Source: Paraburkholderia tagetis (lineage in GTDB: Bacteria > Pseudomonadota > Gammaproteobacteria > Burkholderiales > Burkholderiaceae). From it: 64,000 bases of DNA. The translations under genes and the position numbers were made by a program. The stretch lies in assembly GCF_022213065.1 (NCBI RefSeq), contig NZ_JAKLJA010000010.1, forward strand, positions 1 through 64,000, in the 5' to 3' direction. This document shows, in pieces, positions 44,875 through 54,861 of this stretch (positions are counted from its first letter, which is position 1; each line of letters starts with the position of its first letter). The notes below the pieces were generated by a model that made no database searches, was not told the origin of the DNA, and worked only from the letters and a program-made list of their open reading frames with translations.

Positions 44875-45588
44875 TTAGGTCGTCGCGAACGTGTCGAATT
44901 CGTGCTGTCCCAGCGGCGTGATGCGTAGTACGCGCGGGCGGCTGGTGCGCTCGACCCAGCCATTCGAGGTAAAGCGTTCGAGCAGCGCCGCGCCGAGCGC
45001 ACCGCCCAGATGCGGGCGCCGTTCGCTCCAGTCGAGACAGGTGCAGGCGAAGCGCCGACGGCGTGCGTGCAGCGCCCGCAGATCGACGCCCCAACTGGAA
45101 AGCCGCGCGACGCCTTGCTCCGTCACTTCGAGATCGTCGGCCTGGCGCACGAGCCATCCGCCTTCGACGAGCCGATCGAACACGCGCACCGCGACAACGC
45201 CCGCCATGTGGTCATAGCAGGTGCGCGCGTGGCGCATTTCCACGGGCACGGCGCGCGCGGGGCGCGTCACGGGCTGCGCCGGCGCGGCGGCGTGCGCGAC
45301 GTTCATCAGCGCTTCGATGGCCGCGGCGACTTCGGCGGTGGCGATGCGGTAGTAGCGATGCCGCCCGCGTACTTCGGGCTTGAGCAGGCCGCCTTCGGCG
45401 AGGCGGGCGAGATGCGCGCTGGCGGCGGACGGCGAGAGACCCGCGATCATCGTGAGTTCGCCTGCCGGGCGCGCGCTGCCGTCCATGAGCGCCCACAACA
45501 TGGCGGCGCGGCCGGGGTCGGCGAGCAGTGCCGCGACACGCGCGAGACCGGGGAAGTGGCTGGTTTCATCGGTAGGGGGAATAGGCAT
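44875..45588 (-). CDS. ArsR-family transcriptional regulator
   Basis: The 237-residue protein has an N-terminal winged helix (ARVAALLADPGRAAMLWALMDGSARPAGELTMIAGLSPSAASAHLARLAEGGLL) and a long C-terminal part with CTCLDWSERRPHLGGALGAALLERF. The length is more than twice that of classical ArsR; this long group is common in Burkholderiaceae. The cysteines around residues 189-191 (FACTCLDW) could bind a metal or thiol ligand but are unverified. GGGAG precedes the ATG at 45588. No clear target gene adjoins it. Confidence 0.85.
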   Translation of the reverse strand: MPIPPTDETSHFPGLARVAALLADPGRAAMLWALMDGSARPAGELTMIAGLSPSAASAHLARLAEGGLLKPEVRGRHRYYRIATAEVAAAIEALMNVAHAAAPAQPVTRPARAVPVEMRHARTCYDHMAGVVAVRVFDRLVEGGWLVRQADDLEVTEQGVARLSSWGVDLRALHARRRRFACTCLDWSERRPHLGGALGAALLERFTSNGWVERTSRPRVLRITPLGQHEFDTFATT

Positions 45589-45897
45589 GATGGCTCCCGT
45601 GCGGATCTGACGTCCGAAGGCCGGTTCGGATGGCCGGTTCGGACGGCCGGCTTGCATCGCCTGTTCGAGCGTGGCGCGCCGGCCCATGTGTTCACTCTAG
45701 CGAAACCTGGCATTCGACGTTTCAGGCTGTCATGAAATATGGCGTGCAAATTGGGCGCGAACAGTGCGGCGTTGCTGGCTAATCGTGGATGCCCGATTCG
45801 GAACGCCCAGTGCGGAACGCCCGGCTTGGGGCGCGAGCGCGGGCGCCTGGCCGCACCGCGCTAGAATGAGTTCCTCTCAGGAAGCAAACAGGCAGTC

Positions 45898-46035
45898 ATG
45901 AAACGTATTCTGGCCCTTGCAGCGCTTGCGCTGCTCTGCACGGCCTGCGCCCAAGGCGGCAGCACGTCGTCGAGCGGCGCGAGCGGCATCACGATGTACG
46001 GCACGATCGACCAAGGCATCACGGTCCACAAGTAA
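45898..46035 (+). CDS. 45-residue lipoprotein with porin-like segment
   Basis: A short frame encodes MKRILALAALALLCTACAQG followed by 25 residues ending in ITMYGTIDQGITVHK. LCTAC is a good lipobox, with Cys 17 as the lipidated residue. The mature tail SGITMYGTIDQGI resembles the start of mature Gram-negative porins (SSVTLYGxxDxGI). TAGAAT about 30 bases upstream may be its -10. The 310 bases before it (45589-45897) hold nothing else. Small lipoproteins of this kind recur in Burkholderia; function unknown. Confidence 0.7.
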   Translation: MKRILALAALALLCTACAQGGSTSSSGASGITMYGTIDQGITVHK

Positions 46036-46144
46036 CCGGGCGAACATGGCGTCGTTCCGCCGTCCCATCGTTCTGTCCTCGCAGGCATCGCCGCATGGCA
46101 GGAATTGACGCAAGATCGCCGTATCTGCCAGCGGCGCGCGTGCG

Positions 46145-47233
46145 ATGATGGCGGCATCGAGCCTTCATCGCCCTTTGCCCCCTATGTCTGCGTCTCATTG
46201 CGTGCGCCATGTGGTTTTTGCGGTTGCGCCCGATCTCGTGCTGCTCGACGCCTGCGGGCCCGTCGAGGCTTTCTGGCGAGCCGAACTGGCGATGCGCGCG
46301 GGGCGCGCTGCGGCGCTGCCCGTCTCCGCCGAGCTGGCCAATTCCCCCCATTCCGCCGATCCCTGCGCTTATCGCGTCACACTCGCCTCGGTGGCGGGCG
46401 GCGTGCTATCCACGTTCGCGGGCATGCCGGTCGTCACCGAGCGGCTCGACGCGCTTGACACCGCCGCTATCGACACGCTGATCGTCCCGGGCGTCCCTAT
46501 CGACGATTCGACCGTGCTGCAGCCCGAACTCGTCGCGTGGATCGCCGCCGCCGCGCCGCGCGCCCGGCGCGTCGCCTCGGTCTGCACCGGCGCGTTCTAC
46601 CTCGCCGCAGCGGGCCTGCTCGACGGTCGCCGCGCCACCACGCACTGGCGCAACGCCGCGCAGCTTGCGCGCCGGTTTGCGCGTGTGAGCGTCGATCCCG
46701 AGCCGATCTTCGTGCGCGACGAGCGCGACGGCCGCGTGGTCTGGACCTCGGCGGGCGTGACGGCCGGCATCGATCTCGCGCTCGCGCTGATCGAGGAGGA
46801 CTGCGGTCACGCGGTCGCCATGCATGCCGCGCGCCGGCTCGTGGTGTTCATGAAGCGCCCGGGCGGGCAGTCCCAGTTCAGCGAGGCGCTGGCGGCGCAA
46901 AGCGCGGCGGGCGGCGCCTTCGACGCGCTGCATGGCTGGATGGCCGCGAACCTGCATGCGGAGCTGAGCGTCGAGCGTCTCGCCGAAGAGGCGCGCATGA
47001 GCCCGCGCACCTTCGCGCGGCGCTATGTCGAGGCGATAGGGCGCACACCCGCGCGCACCGTTGCGGCCATGCGTGTGGAAGCCGAGGCGCACGCGCTCGC
47101 GCAGTCGCGGCTGCCGGTCAAGCGGATTGCCGCGGACTGCGGCTTCGGTACCGAGCAGAATCTGCGGCGCGCGTTCGAGCGGCGCTATGGCGTGCTGCCG
47201 CTCGACTACCGGGCGCGCTTTTCGGCGGCCTGA
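46145..47233 (+). CDS. GlxA-type transcriptional regulator (DJ-1/PfpI plus AraC)
   Basis: The 362-residue protein has an N-terminal DJ-1/PfpI-like domain with SVCTGAFYLAAAGLLDGRRATTHW (about residues 144-167) and a C-terminal AraC double helix-turn-helix (ELSVERLAEEARMSPRTFARRYVEAIGRTPARTV...KRIAADCGFGTEQNLRRAFERRYGVLPLDYR). The start is uncertain: ATG at 46145 or the ATG at 46184; neither has a clear ribosome site. Members often control catabolism of quaternary amines, but no such genes are adjacent. Confidence 0.87.
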   Translation: MMAASSLHRPLPPMSASHCVRHVVFAVAPDLVLLDACGPVEAFWRAELAMRAGRAAALPVSAELANSPHSADPCAYRVTLASVAGGVLSTFAGMPVVTERLDALDTAAIDTLIVPGVPIDDSTVLQPELVAWIAAAAPRARRVASVCTGAFYLAAAGLLDGRRATTHWRNAAQLARRFARVSVDPEPIFVRDERDGRVVWTSAGVTAGIDLALALIEEDCGHAVAMHAARRLVVFMKRPGGQSQFSEALAAQSAAGGAFDALHGWMAANLHAELSVERLAEEARMSPRTFARRYVEAIGRTPARTVAAMRVEAEAHALAQSRLPVKRIAADCGFGTEQNLRRAFERRYGVLPLDYRARFSAA

Positions 47234-47440
47234 GCGCGCATTTGCCGGGCGCCAGATGCCAGATGCCGGTGTCCAGTACCGGGCAAATACGCCAGTTGCC
47301 GCTCCCGTCCGCGTGGGTGTCCGCAGGGGGAGGTGTCTGTGCGTGACTGGCCTCTGGATGACATACGGCGCTCGTATAATCGACGGCACCCCATAACGAC
47401 GCCTTGCCAGTCAGGCGCAAACCCCACGAGCGGAGCCACT

Positions 47441-47944
47441 ATGAGTACGCCTTCCCAGCCGCTGGACCGTTCGGAAACGACGTTCCGCTTTCTTGCCGAG
47501 CCCACTTCGGTGAATTTCGGCGGCAAAGTCCACGGCGGCGCCTTGATGAAATGGATCGACGAAACCGCCTACGCGTGCGCCGCCGTCTGGTCGGGCCGCT
47601 ACTGCGTGACGGTGAGCGTGGGCAATATCCGCTTTCGCCGGCCGATTCTCGTCGGCAACATGGTCGAGCTGCGCGCGCGCGTGGTGGCCACGGGCCGCAC
47701 CTCGATGCACATCCACATCACCGTGCACGCGGGCGACCCGAAGAGCGGCCAGCTACGCCTCACGACCGATTGCCTGATCGTGTTCGTGGCCGTCGACGAA
47801 AACGGCAACCCGATTCCCGTGCCGCCGTTCGTGCCGGAAACGGACGAGCAAAAGCGCCTTGCGAAATACGCGCTCGACGTGAAGGAAGCGCTCGACGCGA
47901 TCGTCGAGCTGAAGCCCGACGAAGTAGCGAAAGGCCGGGTCTGA
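47441..47944 (+). CDS. Acyl-CoA thioesterase, hotdog fold (YciA-like)
   Basis: The 167-residue protein has the hotdog thioesterase pattern VNFGGKVHGGALMKWIDETAYACAAVWSGRYCVTVSVGNIRFRRPI and VELRARVVATGRTSMHIHITVHAGD. The ATG at 47441 has GGAG; the frame open from 47333 is not needed. It hydrolyses acyl-CoA, probably with broad specificity. Convergent with fumC, about 10 bases between stops. Confidence 0.88.
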   Translation: MSTPSQPLDRSETTFRFLAEPTSVNFGGKVHGGALMKWIDETAYACAAVWSGRYCVTVSVGNIRFRRPILVGNMVELRARVVATGRTSMHIHITVHAGDPKSGQLRLTTDCLIVFVAVDENGNPIPVPPFVPETDEQKRLAKYALDVKEALDAIVELKPDEVAKGRV

Positions 47945-47954
47945 TGGGCTGAAG

Positions 47955-49364
47955 TTATTTCTTCAGCGTGCCGACCATGTCGGCGGGCTTGACCCATTCG
48001 TCGAACTGCTCGCCAGTCACATGGCCGAGCGCGAGCGCGGCGGTCTTGAGCGTCGTGCCTTCCTTGTGCGCTTTCTTCGCGATCTGCGCGGCCTTGTCGT
48101 AGCCGATGTGCGGATTGAGCGCCGTCACCAGCATGAGCGACTCGTTGAGCAGCGTGTCGATGCGCGCGCGGTTGGGCTCGATGCCCACGGCGCAGTGATC
48201 GTTGAAGGAGAGCGCGCCGTCGGCCAGCAGGCGGATCGATTGCAGCACGTTGTGCGCGATCATCGGGCGAAACACGTTCAATTCGAAGTTGCCGCTTGCG
48301 CCGCCCACATTCACGGCCACGTCGTTACCGAACACCTGGCAGCAGAGCATCGTCACTGCTTCGGATTGCGTAGGATTCACCTTGCCCGGCATGATCGAGC
48401 TGCCCGGCTCGTTCTCGGGAATCGAGAGCTCGCCCAGTCCACAGCGCGGGCCGCTCGCGAGCCAGCGAATGTCGTTGGCGATCTTCATGAGGCTGGCGGC
48501 CACGGTCTTGAGCGCACCGTGCGCGAACACGAGCGCGTCGGCGGCGGCCATCACCTCGAACTTGTTGGGCGCAGTAACGAAGGGCACGCCCGTGAGCTTC
48601 GCGATGGTCTCGGCCACCTTCTGCGCGAACTGCGGGTGCGCGTTCAAACCCGTGCCCACGGCGGTGCCGCCTTGCGCGAGTTCGTACAGATGCGGCAGCG
48701 TCGACTCCACGTGCTTGATGCCTTGATCGAGCTGCGCGACGTAGCCCGAGAACTCCTGGCCGAGCGTGAGCGGCGTGGCGTCCTGCAGATGCGTGCGGCC
48801 GATCTTCACGATGTCGGCGAACTGCTTCGACTTGGCTTCCAGCGTATCGCGCAGCGTCTTCAGCGCGGGCAGCAGATGCTTGACGATGCCGTATGCGGCG
48901 GCCACGTGCATCGCGGTGGGGAACACATCGTTCGACGACTGGCCGCGGTTGACGTCGTCGTTCGGATGCACCTTGCGCGCTTCGCCGCGCTCGCCGCCGA
49001 GAATCTCGCTCGCGCGATTCGCAATCACCTCGTTGAGGTTCATGTTGGTTTGCGTGCCGGAGCCCGTTTGCCAGACCGCGAGCGGGAACTCGCCCGGGTG
49101 CTTGCCTGCGATGATCTCGTCGGCGGCCGCGATGATCGCGCGCGCCTTGCTCTCGTCGAGCACGCCGAGCGAGAGATTCACTTCGGCGGCGGCGCGCTTG
49201 ATCGTGGCGAGCGCGGTGATGAGTTCGGGCGACTGTTTCTCGCTCGAGATGCGGAAGTTCTGCAGGGAGCGCTGCGTTTGCGCGCCCCAGAGCTGCGCGG
49301 CGGGCACGGCGATCTCGCCGAACGTGTCGCGCTCCATTCGTACGTTCTCGTTGCTGGCGGTCAT
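47955..49364 (-). CDS. fumC: Class II fumarate hydratase
   Basis: The 469-residue iron-independent fumarase converts fumarate and malate. Signatures: [83 protein letters not shown] and [19 protein letters not shown] (the family signature). The ATG at 49364 (MTASNENV) with GGAG eight bases upstream gives the usual length. The frame is open for 60 further codons without family similarity. Confidence 0.97.
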   Translation of the reverse strand: MTASNENVRMERDTFGEIAVPAAQLWGAQTQRSLQNFRISSEKQSPELITALATIKRAAAEVNLSLGVLDESKARAIIAAADEIIAGKHPGEFPLAVWQTGSGTQTNMNLNEVIANRASEILGGERGEARKVHPNDDVNRGQSSNDVFPTAMHVAAAYGIVKHLLPALKTLRDTLEAKSKQFADIVKIGRTHLQDATPLTLGQEFSGYVAQLDQGIKHVESTLPHLYELAQGGTAVGTGLNAHPQFAQKVAETIAKLTGVPFVTAPNKFEVMAAADALVFAHGALKTVAASLMKIANDIRWLASGPRCGLGELSIPENEPGSSIMPGKVNPTQSEAVTMLCCQVFGNDVAVNVGGASGNFELNVFRPMIAHNVLQSIRLLADGALSFNDHCAVGIEPNRARIDTLLNESLMLVTALNPHIGYDKAAQIAKKAHKEGTTLKTAALALGHVTGEQFDEWVKPADMVGTLKK

Positions 49365-49429
49365 GGTGACACTCCGATAGTGGATGCGGCGCGCGCGACA
49401 AAACGTGCGCGGCGCCTCACAGCTGCGTC

Positions 49430-51295
49430 TCACAACTGATTGTCGACTGGCAACAACAAGAATAGCCCGGTTAGCACATTCCTGTAGAAACCCGCGCCGG
49501 GATCGAGGTTGTAGGTACGGATCATGCCGCTTTCCTCGTCGGTCCACACGAGCGGGGAGGTGATCGAGGTGCCGCGCAGCGACGCGAGCTGGGCGGGCGT
49601 TGCGAGCGAGACGCGATAGCTCACCTTCGGCGAGGTCGCGAACTTGAACATGTCAGCCACTTCGTGTGCGATCGGCGGGCTTGCTATCGCGAGCGCGAGC
49701 TCCGTGTTGAGGTTGGCCGAGCGCGGATCGAGATTGAGCGAGCCGATCACGACGGTGCTCTCGTCGATCACATAGGCCTTCGCGTGCAGGCTCGCGCGCG
49801 AGCGCGAACCCATCACGTGCATGCGCCGCGCGTCCTCGCGCCCGGACGGCGTGGGCTTGAATTCGTAGAGCTCGGCGCCGGCCTCGAGCAGCGGCACGCG
49901 ATAGGGGCTGTAGCCGGCCTGCACGGCGACGGCGTCGGTGGCCGCGAGCGAATTGGTGAGGATTGCCACGCGTACGCCGTGCCCGGTGAGCGCACGTATG
50001 GCCTGTATGCCCGCATCGTGCGGCACGAAATACGGCGACACGATCAGCACGCTGCTGTGTGCGTGGTTGAGGCGATCGAGCAGCGAGCGCATCGCGTCGC
50101 CCATCTGGCCGCGCTCGGCGCCCGAGATTTTTTCCGGCGAGTCGGCCACGAATTCCCACTTCGCCCAGGCGAGCCCGAGTTGGTCGCGCGCGATCTGCTG
50201 GGCGAGCGGAGTGGCGTTGAGCGGCTTCGCGTTGTACGGGTCGGCGGTCTCGCGCCAGTGCTTGCGCAGGTCGTCGCGCGCCACGTCGAGATCGTGCGGA
50301 TCGAACTTCTGGTGATTGAGCACGCTCAGCGGGTAGGACACGCTGCTGTTCCAGTAGTCGTCGAAGCTCGCCGAAACGCTCGCCGCAATGGGGCCGGCCG
50401 TGAGCACGTCGAGGTCGCGGAACTGTAGCGTTTCGCTGGCGCTGAAGTATTCGTCGCCGAGATTGCGCCCGCCCACGATCGCGAGTTCGTTATCGACGAT
50501 GGTCGCCTTGTTGTGCATGCGGCGCGTGAACTGGTCGACGTTCGTGAAGAAGTTGCGCGTGCGCGTGAACACGCTCTCGCTCGGGCTGCCATACGGATTG
50601 AACACGCGGATCTGGATGTTCGGATGGCTGTTGAGCGCCGCCATCAGACGGTCGATGTCGTGGAAATTCAGGTCGTCGACGAGCATGCGCACGTGCACGC
50701 CGCGATCGGCCGCATAAAGCGCCGAGCCCAGCAGCAGCTTGCCGGTGGTGTCCTCGTTGGCGATGTAGTACTGCATGTCGAGGGTTTTCGTCGCCGCGCG
50801 CACGAGCGCGATGCGCATCTGCAGCGAGTCGGTGCCGGTGGTGAGCAGGCGAAAACCCGATTCGTTCGGGTGGGCCGCCTCGGGCCCCGCGAGCGCGACG
50901 CCAAGCGGGGTGGCGCGCGCCTCGGCGCTCGGCAGCGCCGCGGAGGTCTCGCGCGGGAACGCCGTGGCGGGCGGGCGCGTCGCGCAGGCCGCGAGAAGCG
51001 TGATGCTCAGAAGCGCAAGCAGCGGAAGCGATGGGTGCAATCGGCTCAATCGACCCAATCGGCTCAATCGGCTCAATCGCCGCTGGGCGCGAGCGTAAGC
51101 GGCACGGCGCGGTGCCGCTGCTGCGGCGGCGGGCAGGGCATCGGGGAGGTCGGGGGCGTCAGGGACATCAGGGACATCGGTGGCGAAGCTCTGAACGGTA
51201 TGCGCGGACAAGCGGATTCTCCTCTGCGGTCGACCGGGTGCAAAGCTCGCGACTCCAGTCCCTTGCGAAGCTGTCGGCGCTGCGGCGTCCGCCAT
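49430..51295 (-). CDS. Phospholipase D-family lipoprotein, cardiolipin synthase C-like
   Basis: Two HKD motifs are present: [18 protein letters not shown] and [18 protein letters not shown], with [20 protein letters not shown] in front. This organisation matches ClsC/YmdC, which makes cardiolipin from phosphatidylglycerol and phosphatidylethanolamine. A lipobox LLAAC follows a hydrophobic stretch. The ATG at 51295 would place about 100 residues before it; a TTG within the 9-base repeats (51037-51078, encoding SRL units) would give a normal lipoprotein signal of about 25-30 residues. It lies 35 bases after the transporter gene. Confidence 0.87.
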   Translation of the reverse strand: MADAAAPTASQGTGVASFAPGRPQRRIRLSAHTVQSFATDVPDVPDAPDLPDALPAAAAAAPRRAAYARAQRRLSRLSRLGRLSRLHPSLPLLALLSITLLAACATRPPATAFPRETSAALPSAEARATPLGVALAGPEAAHPNESGFRLLTTGTDSLQMRIALVRAATKTLDMQYYIANEDTTGKLLLGSALYAADRGVHVRMLVDDLNFHDIDRLMAALNSHPNIQIRVFNPYGSPSESVFTRTRNFFTNVDQFTRRMHNKATIVDNELAIVGGRNLGDEYFSASETLQFRDLDVLTAGPIAASVSASFDDYWNSSVSYPLSVLNHQKFDPHDLDVARDDLRKHWRETADPYNAKPLNATPLAQQIARDQLGLAWAKWEFVADSPEKISGAERGQMGDAMRSLLDRLNHAHSSVLIVSPYFVPHDAGIQAIRALTGHGVRVAILTNSLAATDAVAVQAGYSPYRVPLLEAGAELYEFKPTPSGREDARRMHVMGSRSRASLHAKAYVIDESTVVIGSLNLDPRSANLNTELALAIASPPIAHEVADMFKFATSPKVSYRVSLATPAQLASLRGTSITSPLVWTDEESGMIRTYNLDPGAGFYRNVLTGLFLLLPVDNQL

Positions 51296-51330
51296 GGTTC
51301 GCTTACGTCGTGCGCCTTTTGTCACCGATT

Positions 51331-52308
51331 CTATCGGGAAGCGACGCGCCGGGTGTGGCCCGTGCCGTGCAAGTTTCGCGCGGCATCGCGCTCGCTGCCG
51401 CGCGCCGGCTTGCCGGCCCAGTAGCCCGCGAGCAGCGACCCCGAAAGGTTGTGCCATACCGAGAACAGCGCGCCCGGCAGCGCGGCGAGCGGCGAGAAGT
51501 AGAGCTTGCCGAGCGTCGCGGCGAGGCCCGAGTTCTGCATGCCCACTTCGATGGCGAGCGTGCGGCACACCGATTCGTCGAAGCCGAGCAGGCGCCCGCC
51601 CCAGTAGCCGCCGAGCAACCCGATGCCGTTGTGCAGCACCACGCCGAGCGCCACGATCGGGCCCACCGTGGCGATGCTCGCGTGCGTGCCACCCACCACC
51701 GCCGCGATGATCGCGAGAATCGAGACCATCGAGACGAGCGGCAGGACGGGCTCCACGCGGCGCACGAGGCCACCCGCGAGACGATTCACCACAAGGCCGA
51801 CGACGATCGGCAGCGCGACGATCTGCAGGATGCTCATGAGCATGCCGCGCACGTCGACGACGATCGAGGCATCGACGTAAAGGCGCGTGAGGAGCGGCGT
51901 CGCGAACACGCCCACGAGCGTCGAGAGCGCGCTGATCGTCACGGAAAGCGCGACGTCGCCGCGCGCGAGATAGATCATCACGTTCGAGGCGGTGCCGCTC
52001 GCCACGCTGCCCACCAGCACCATGCCGGCGGTGAGATCGGGCGGCATGTGCAGCGCATGGGCGATGACCCACGCGGCCAGCGGCATCACCAGATAGTGCA
52101 GGACGATGCCGGCGAGCACGGGCGCGGGCCGCGTGAAGACGCGCTGGAAGTCGGCGAACGAGAGCGTCACGCCCATGGCGAGCATGATGATCATCAGGAG
52201 CGTCGTGACGTGCGGCGTGATGGGCGCGACCGCGCCTGGATTGAAGTAGGCGAAAAGCGAGACGAGGACGGCCCAGAGCGGGAACAGTCGGGTAATCGGG
52301 GCAAGCAT
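51331..52308 (-). CDS. Bile acid:sodium symporter-family transporter
   Basis: The 325-residue protein has about ten hydrophobic segments and the BASS-family pattern [59 protein letters not shown] and [16 protein letters not shown]. Members transport organic anions such as bile acids, keto acids or pantoate with sodium. The ATG at 52308 gives the family start [15 protein letters not shown]. The substrate is not evident. It is upstream of the phospholipase-like gene on the same strand. Confidence 0.87.
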   Translation of the reverse strand: MLAPITRLFPLWAVLVSLFAYFNPGAVAPITPHVTTLLMIIMLAMGVTLSFADFQRVFTRPAPVLAGIVLHYLVMPLAAWVIAHALHMPPDLTAGMVLVGSVASGTASNVMIYLARGDVALSVTISALSTLVGVFATPLLTRLYVDASIVVDVRGMLMSILQIVALPIVVGLVVNRLAGGLVRRVEPVLPLVSMVSILAIIAAVVGGTHASIATVGPIVALGVVLHNGIGLLGGYWGGRLLGFDESVCRTLAIEVGMQNSGLAATLGKLYFSPLAALPGALFSVWHNLSGSLLAGYWAGKPARGSERDAARNLHGTGHTRRVASR

Positions 52309-52738
52309 GAGTGGGTGGTCCGTGAGCGGGGGCGTTATTGGCTTGCGAGCGGGTCGCGAGCCGATTGTTATCGATGAGACCGGTCGGGGCGAAAGGCGCG
52401 GCAGCCGCATCCATGACGACGCCTGCGCGTGCGGCCTGGCGCGCACGCAATGCGATGGGGGGTCATGGCTATGGCTGATGCGCCGGCTGGTCTGCGGTGC
52501 GTCGCGCGCGGCCGGGGTGGCCGGCATGGCTGCGAAGCGTGCATGTCTCCTTTTGCCGGCCGGAGTGGTGCTTCGGTGGTTGGTCGCGGCAAGTGTTTCT
52601 GCGCTGACTGCGGATCTGCGCGGAGTACTTGCTCTGGGCTCATACAACGGGGGTGCTGTGTTCCTGCCTTTTTCTGCCCGCCTTCCGCCCTTGTGGGACG
52701 GACGGCGGGCCGCGCCAGCCCGCTATTTTAACTGTCCG
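52309..52738. other. Intergenic region, nothing recognised
   Basis: About 430 bases between the BASS transporter start and the MATE gene end. I see no gene, tRNA or strong terminator; it carries the promoter region of the transporter and leads into the short tandem repeats at 52739. Confidence 0.5.
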
Positions 52739-52830
52739 CTTAATGGTTCGCTTAATGAGGTTCGCTTAACGAGGTTCGCTTAACGACCCGCTTAACGACC
52801 CGCTTAATGACCCGCTTAACGATCCGCGCC
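52739..52830. repeat. 12-14-base tandem repeats at the end of the MATE gene
   Basis: Units of the type CGCTTAACGACC and CGCTTAATGAGGTT repeat about seven times. They encode the SLSGSLSGSLSGSLSEPR tail of the MATE protein on the minus strand and continue beyond its stop codon. Confidence 0.85.
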
Positions 52831-54211
52831 GGCTCATGCGATGAAAACGCCACGTCATGAACGCGGCCACGCTCGCGAGCCCGGCCGCGAGCCCCCACCA
52901 GAGCCCGAGCGCGCCCATGCCGAAATGGAACGCGAGCACATAGCCGACCGGAAAGCCGATGCCCCAGTAGCCGAGCGTCGCGGCGACCATCGGAACGCGT
53001 GTGTCCTTCAGGCCGCGCAGGCAGCCGGAGCCCACCGTCTGCATGCCGTCGACGATCTGGAACAGGGCCGCCACGCCGAGCAGCGACGCCGCGAGCGCGA
53101 CGGTCTGCGCGTTGGCCGGATCGTCGAGGTGCAGGTAGAGCCCGACGATCCAGTGCGGCGCGAGCACCATCACGAGCGCCGACATCGACATGAAGCCCAC
53201 GCCCAGCGCCAGTGCGACGAAGCCCGCGTGGCGCGCCGCGCGCGGCACGCCCGCGCCGATCCAGTAGCCCACGCGCACATTGGCCGCCTGGCCGATCGAG
53301 AGCGGCACCATGAACATCACCGAAGCCACGTTCAGTGCGATCTGGTGCGCGGCGAGCGGCATCGCGCCGAGCAGGCCCGCCAACAGGCCGGTGGCGAGAA
53401 AGAGCATCGATTCCACCGCGTAGGTGATCGCCACGGGCCAGCCGATCGCGAAGAGCTCGCCCATCAGCGGCGCGGTGGGCCGCCGCGCGACCACGAAGTG
53501 CTGATGCGAAGGCCGCAGATGCAGCAGCGCCATCAGCACGAGCGTGGTGAGCCAGACGGTGATCGCGGTGGCGACCGCCGAGCCGAGAAAGCCGAGGCGC
53601 GGCAGGCCCCACGCGCCGTGAATCAACCCGTAGTTCAGGAAGCCGTTGAAGAACACGCTGATGATCGAGATCCACAGCAGGCGCTTCGCCGCGCCGATGG
53701 CGGGCAGAAACGAGCGCATCAGACCCACGCCGATCAGGCTGGCCGGCGCGCCCCAGCGCAGCACGGCCGCGTACTCGCCCACCTGGTGCGCGAGTACGGG
53801 CGGCTCGCCGAGCGCGACCAGCAGCGGCGCCGCGAACGACAGCAGCGCGAACGCGGGCACGGCCAGCAGCAGCGAAAGCGCGAAGCCGGTCCAGTAGATA
53901 TGCGGCACGCGGTGCAGATCGTCAGCGCCGCGCGCCTGCGCGACGCTCACGCTCACCGAGGTCAGCACGCCTTGGAGCACCGTCACCACCACGAAGAACA
54001 GGTTCGCGCCGAGCCCGCCCGCCGCGAGCGCGCCTGCGCCCAGCGAGCCGAGCAGCACGGTGTCGGTCACGCTCATGGCCATCTGCGAAAGCTGGGCGAT
54101 GGCGAGCGGCGCGGCGAGGCGCGCGGTGTCGGCGGCGTGGCGCCTGAGCGAGGGCGGGGCGATGGCGCGGCTCGCCTGGCCGGCGCGCGCGGGGGCAGTG
54201 GGTCGGGTCAT
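52766..54211 (-). CDS. MATE-family multidrug efflux protein, NorM-like
   Basis: The 481-residue transporter has twelve hydrophobic segments with the MATE features PLAIAQLSQMAMSVTDTVLLGSLGAGALAAGGLG, GWPVAITYAVESMLFLATGLLAG and AAHQIALNVASVMFMVPLSIGQAANVRVG. The start at 54211 is chosen because the longer frame from 54316 begins inside a terminator. The C-terminus is a Ser-Leu-Gly repeat tail encoded by tandem repeats, so its length probably varies. Confidence 0.9.
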   Translation of the reverse strand: MTRPTAPARAGQASRAIAPPSLRRHAADTARLAAPLAIAQLSQMAMSVTDTVLLGSLGAGALAAGGLGANLFFVVVTVLQGVLTSVSVSVAQARGADDLHRVPHIYWTGFALSLLLAVPAFALLSFAAPLLVALGEPPVLAHQVGEYAAVLRWGAPASLIGVGLMRSFLPAIGAAKRLLWISIISVFFNGFLNYGLIHGAWGLPRLGFLGSAVATAITVWLTTLVLMALLHLRPSHQHFVVARRPTAPLMGELFAIGWPVAITYAVESMLFLATGLLAGLLGAMPLAAHQIALNVASVMFMVPLSIGQAANVRVGYWIGAGVPRAARHAGFVALALGVGFMSMSALVMVLAPHWIVGLYLHLDDPANAQTVALAASLLGVAALFQIVDGMQTVGSGCLRGLKDTRVPMVAATLGYWGIGFPVGYVLAFHFGMGALGLWWGLAAGLASVAAFMTWRFHRMSRRGSLSGSLSGSLSGSLSEPR

Positions 54212-54307
54212 GAAAAGCAAGCGCGGCGCGATAAATCGCGCCGCGCGTTCAGAAAGTGCGTTTATGTCGAGGTCGGGGACTCCTGCGAGATTACCCTTCT
54301 TTCGGAC

Positions 54308-54327
54308 AAAAAGCACCTAGATGGTGC
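54308..54327 (-). terminator. Terminator after the S4 gene
   Basis: On the minus strand GCACC-ATCTA-GGTGC is followed by TTTTT. A second hairpin (TGCATCCG-CTTT-CGGATGCA) lies just before it at about 54326-54345. It separates the S4 gene from the MATE gene. Confidence 0.7.
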
Positions 54328-54364
54328 ATCCGCTTTCGGATGCATTTCACTTCGGTAGTGTGGG

Positions 54365-54583
54365 TCAGGCTTCGCGCACGGCAATGCGCGTGTCGCCGAG
54401 CAGCACGGACTGGCCCGCGCGGATCTTGCACGTCTTGCGCAGTTCGACCTCGCCGTCCACTTTCACGGCGCCGGAAGCGACGATCTGCTTGGCCGAGCCG
54501 CCGCTGTCGGCGAGACCGGTGATCTTCAGGAGGTTGTGGAGTTCGACGTAATCGCCGGTGAGGGTGAAATCGAGATTGGGCAT
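54365..54583 (-). CDS. S4-domain RNA-binding protein, YbcJ-like
   Basis: The 72-residue protein is a lone S4 domain: YVELHNLLKITGLADSGGSAKQIVASGAVKVDGEVELRKTCKIRAGQSVLL. YbcJ-type proteins bind RNA with unknown targets. The ATG at 54583 fits the family length; the frame is open to 54853 but the upstream part has no homology-like sequence. The terminator at 54308-54327 ends the gene. Confidence 0.9.
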   Translation of the reverse strand: MPNLDFTLTGDYVELHNLLKITGLADSGGSAKQIVASGAVKVDGEVELRKTCKIRAGQSVLLGDTRIAVREA

Positions 54584-54807
54584 GGCGGAAACGGGAGTCA
54601 AGGGCGCGCCGGGCAGGGCACGCGAAGGGTGAGCATCATAAGCGATCGCGGGCGAGCGGGCGGGTATAGCAACTCGGGGCCGGATGTCATGATTTCGCAA
54701 GAAGATGCAACGTTGCTTTGGGGCCAACTCAGCGGTGTGTGCCCGGATCGAAAGTTCAGTGCTGAATAGCGCCAGATCGCTGCAAGATCGCCGCTTGCGG
54801 GCCCGGG

Positions 54808-54823
54808 GTGTATGGATATACAG
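54808..54823 (+). promoter_or_regulatory. LexA-like box upstream of the helicase gene
   Basis: GTGTATGGATATACAG fits CTGT-N8-ACAG with one mismatch in the outer bases, and is followed by TA as in the full consensus. It lies 39 bases before the preferred helicase ATG at 54862; a -35-like TTGCGG is at 54795-54800. Confidence 0.6.
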
Positions 54824-54861
54824 TATGCGTCTGCGTCGCCGCGGCGCCTGCACGAAGTGTA

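Noticed and set aside
51296..52450. Extension of the phospholipase frame through the BASS transporter gene
   Set aside because: The extension is Arg/Ala-rich shadow sequence on top of a well-supported transporter in another frame.
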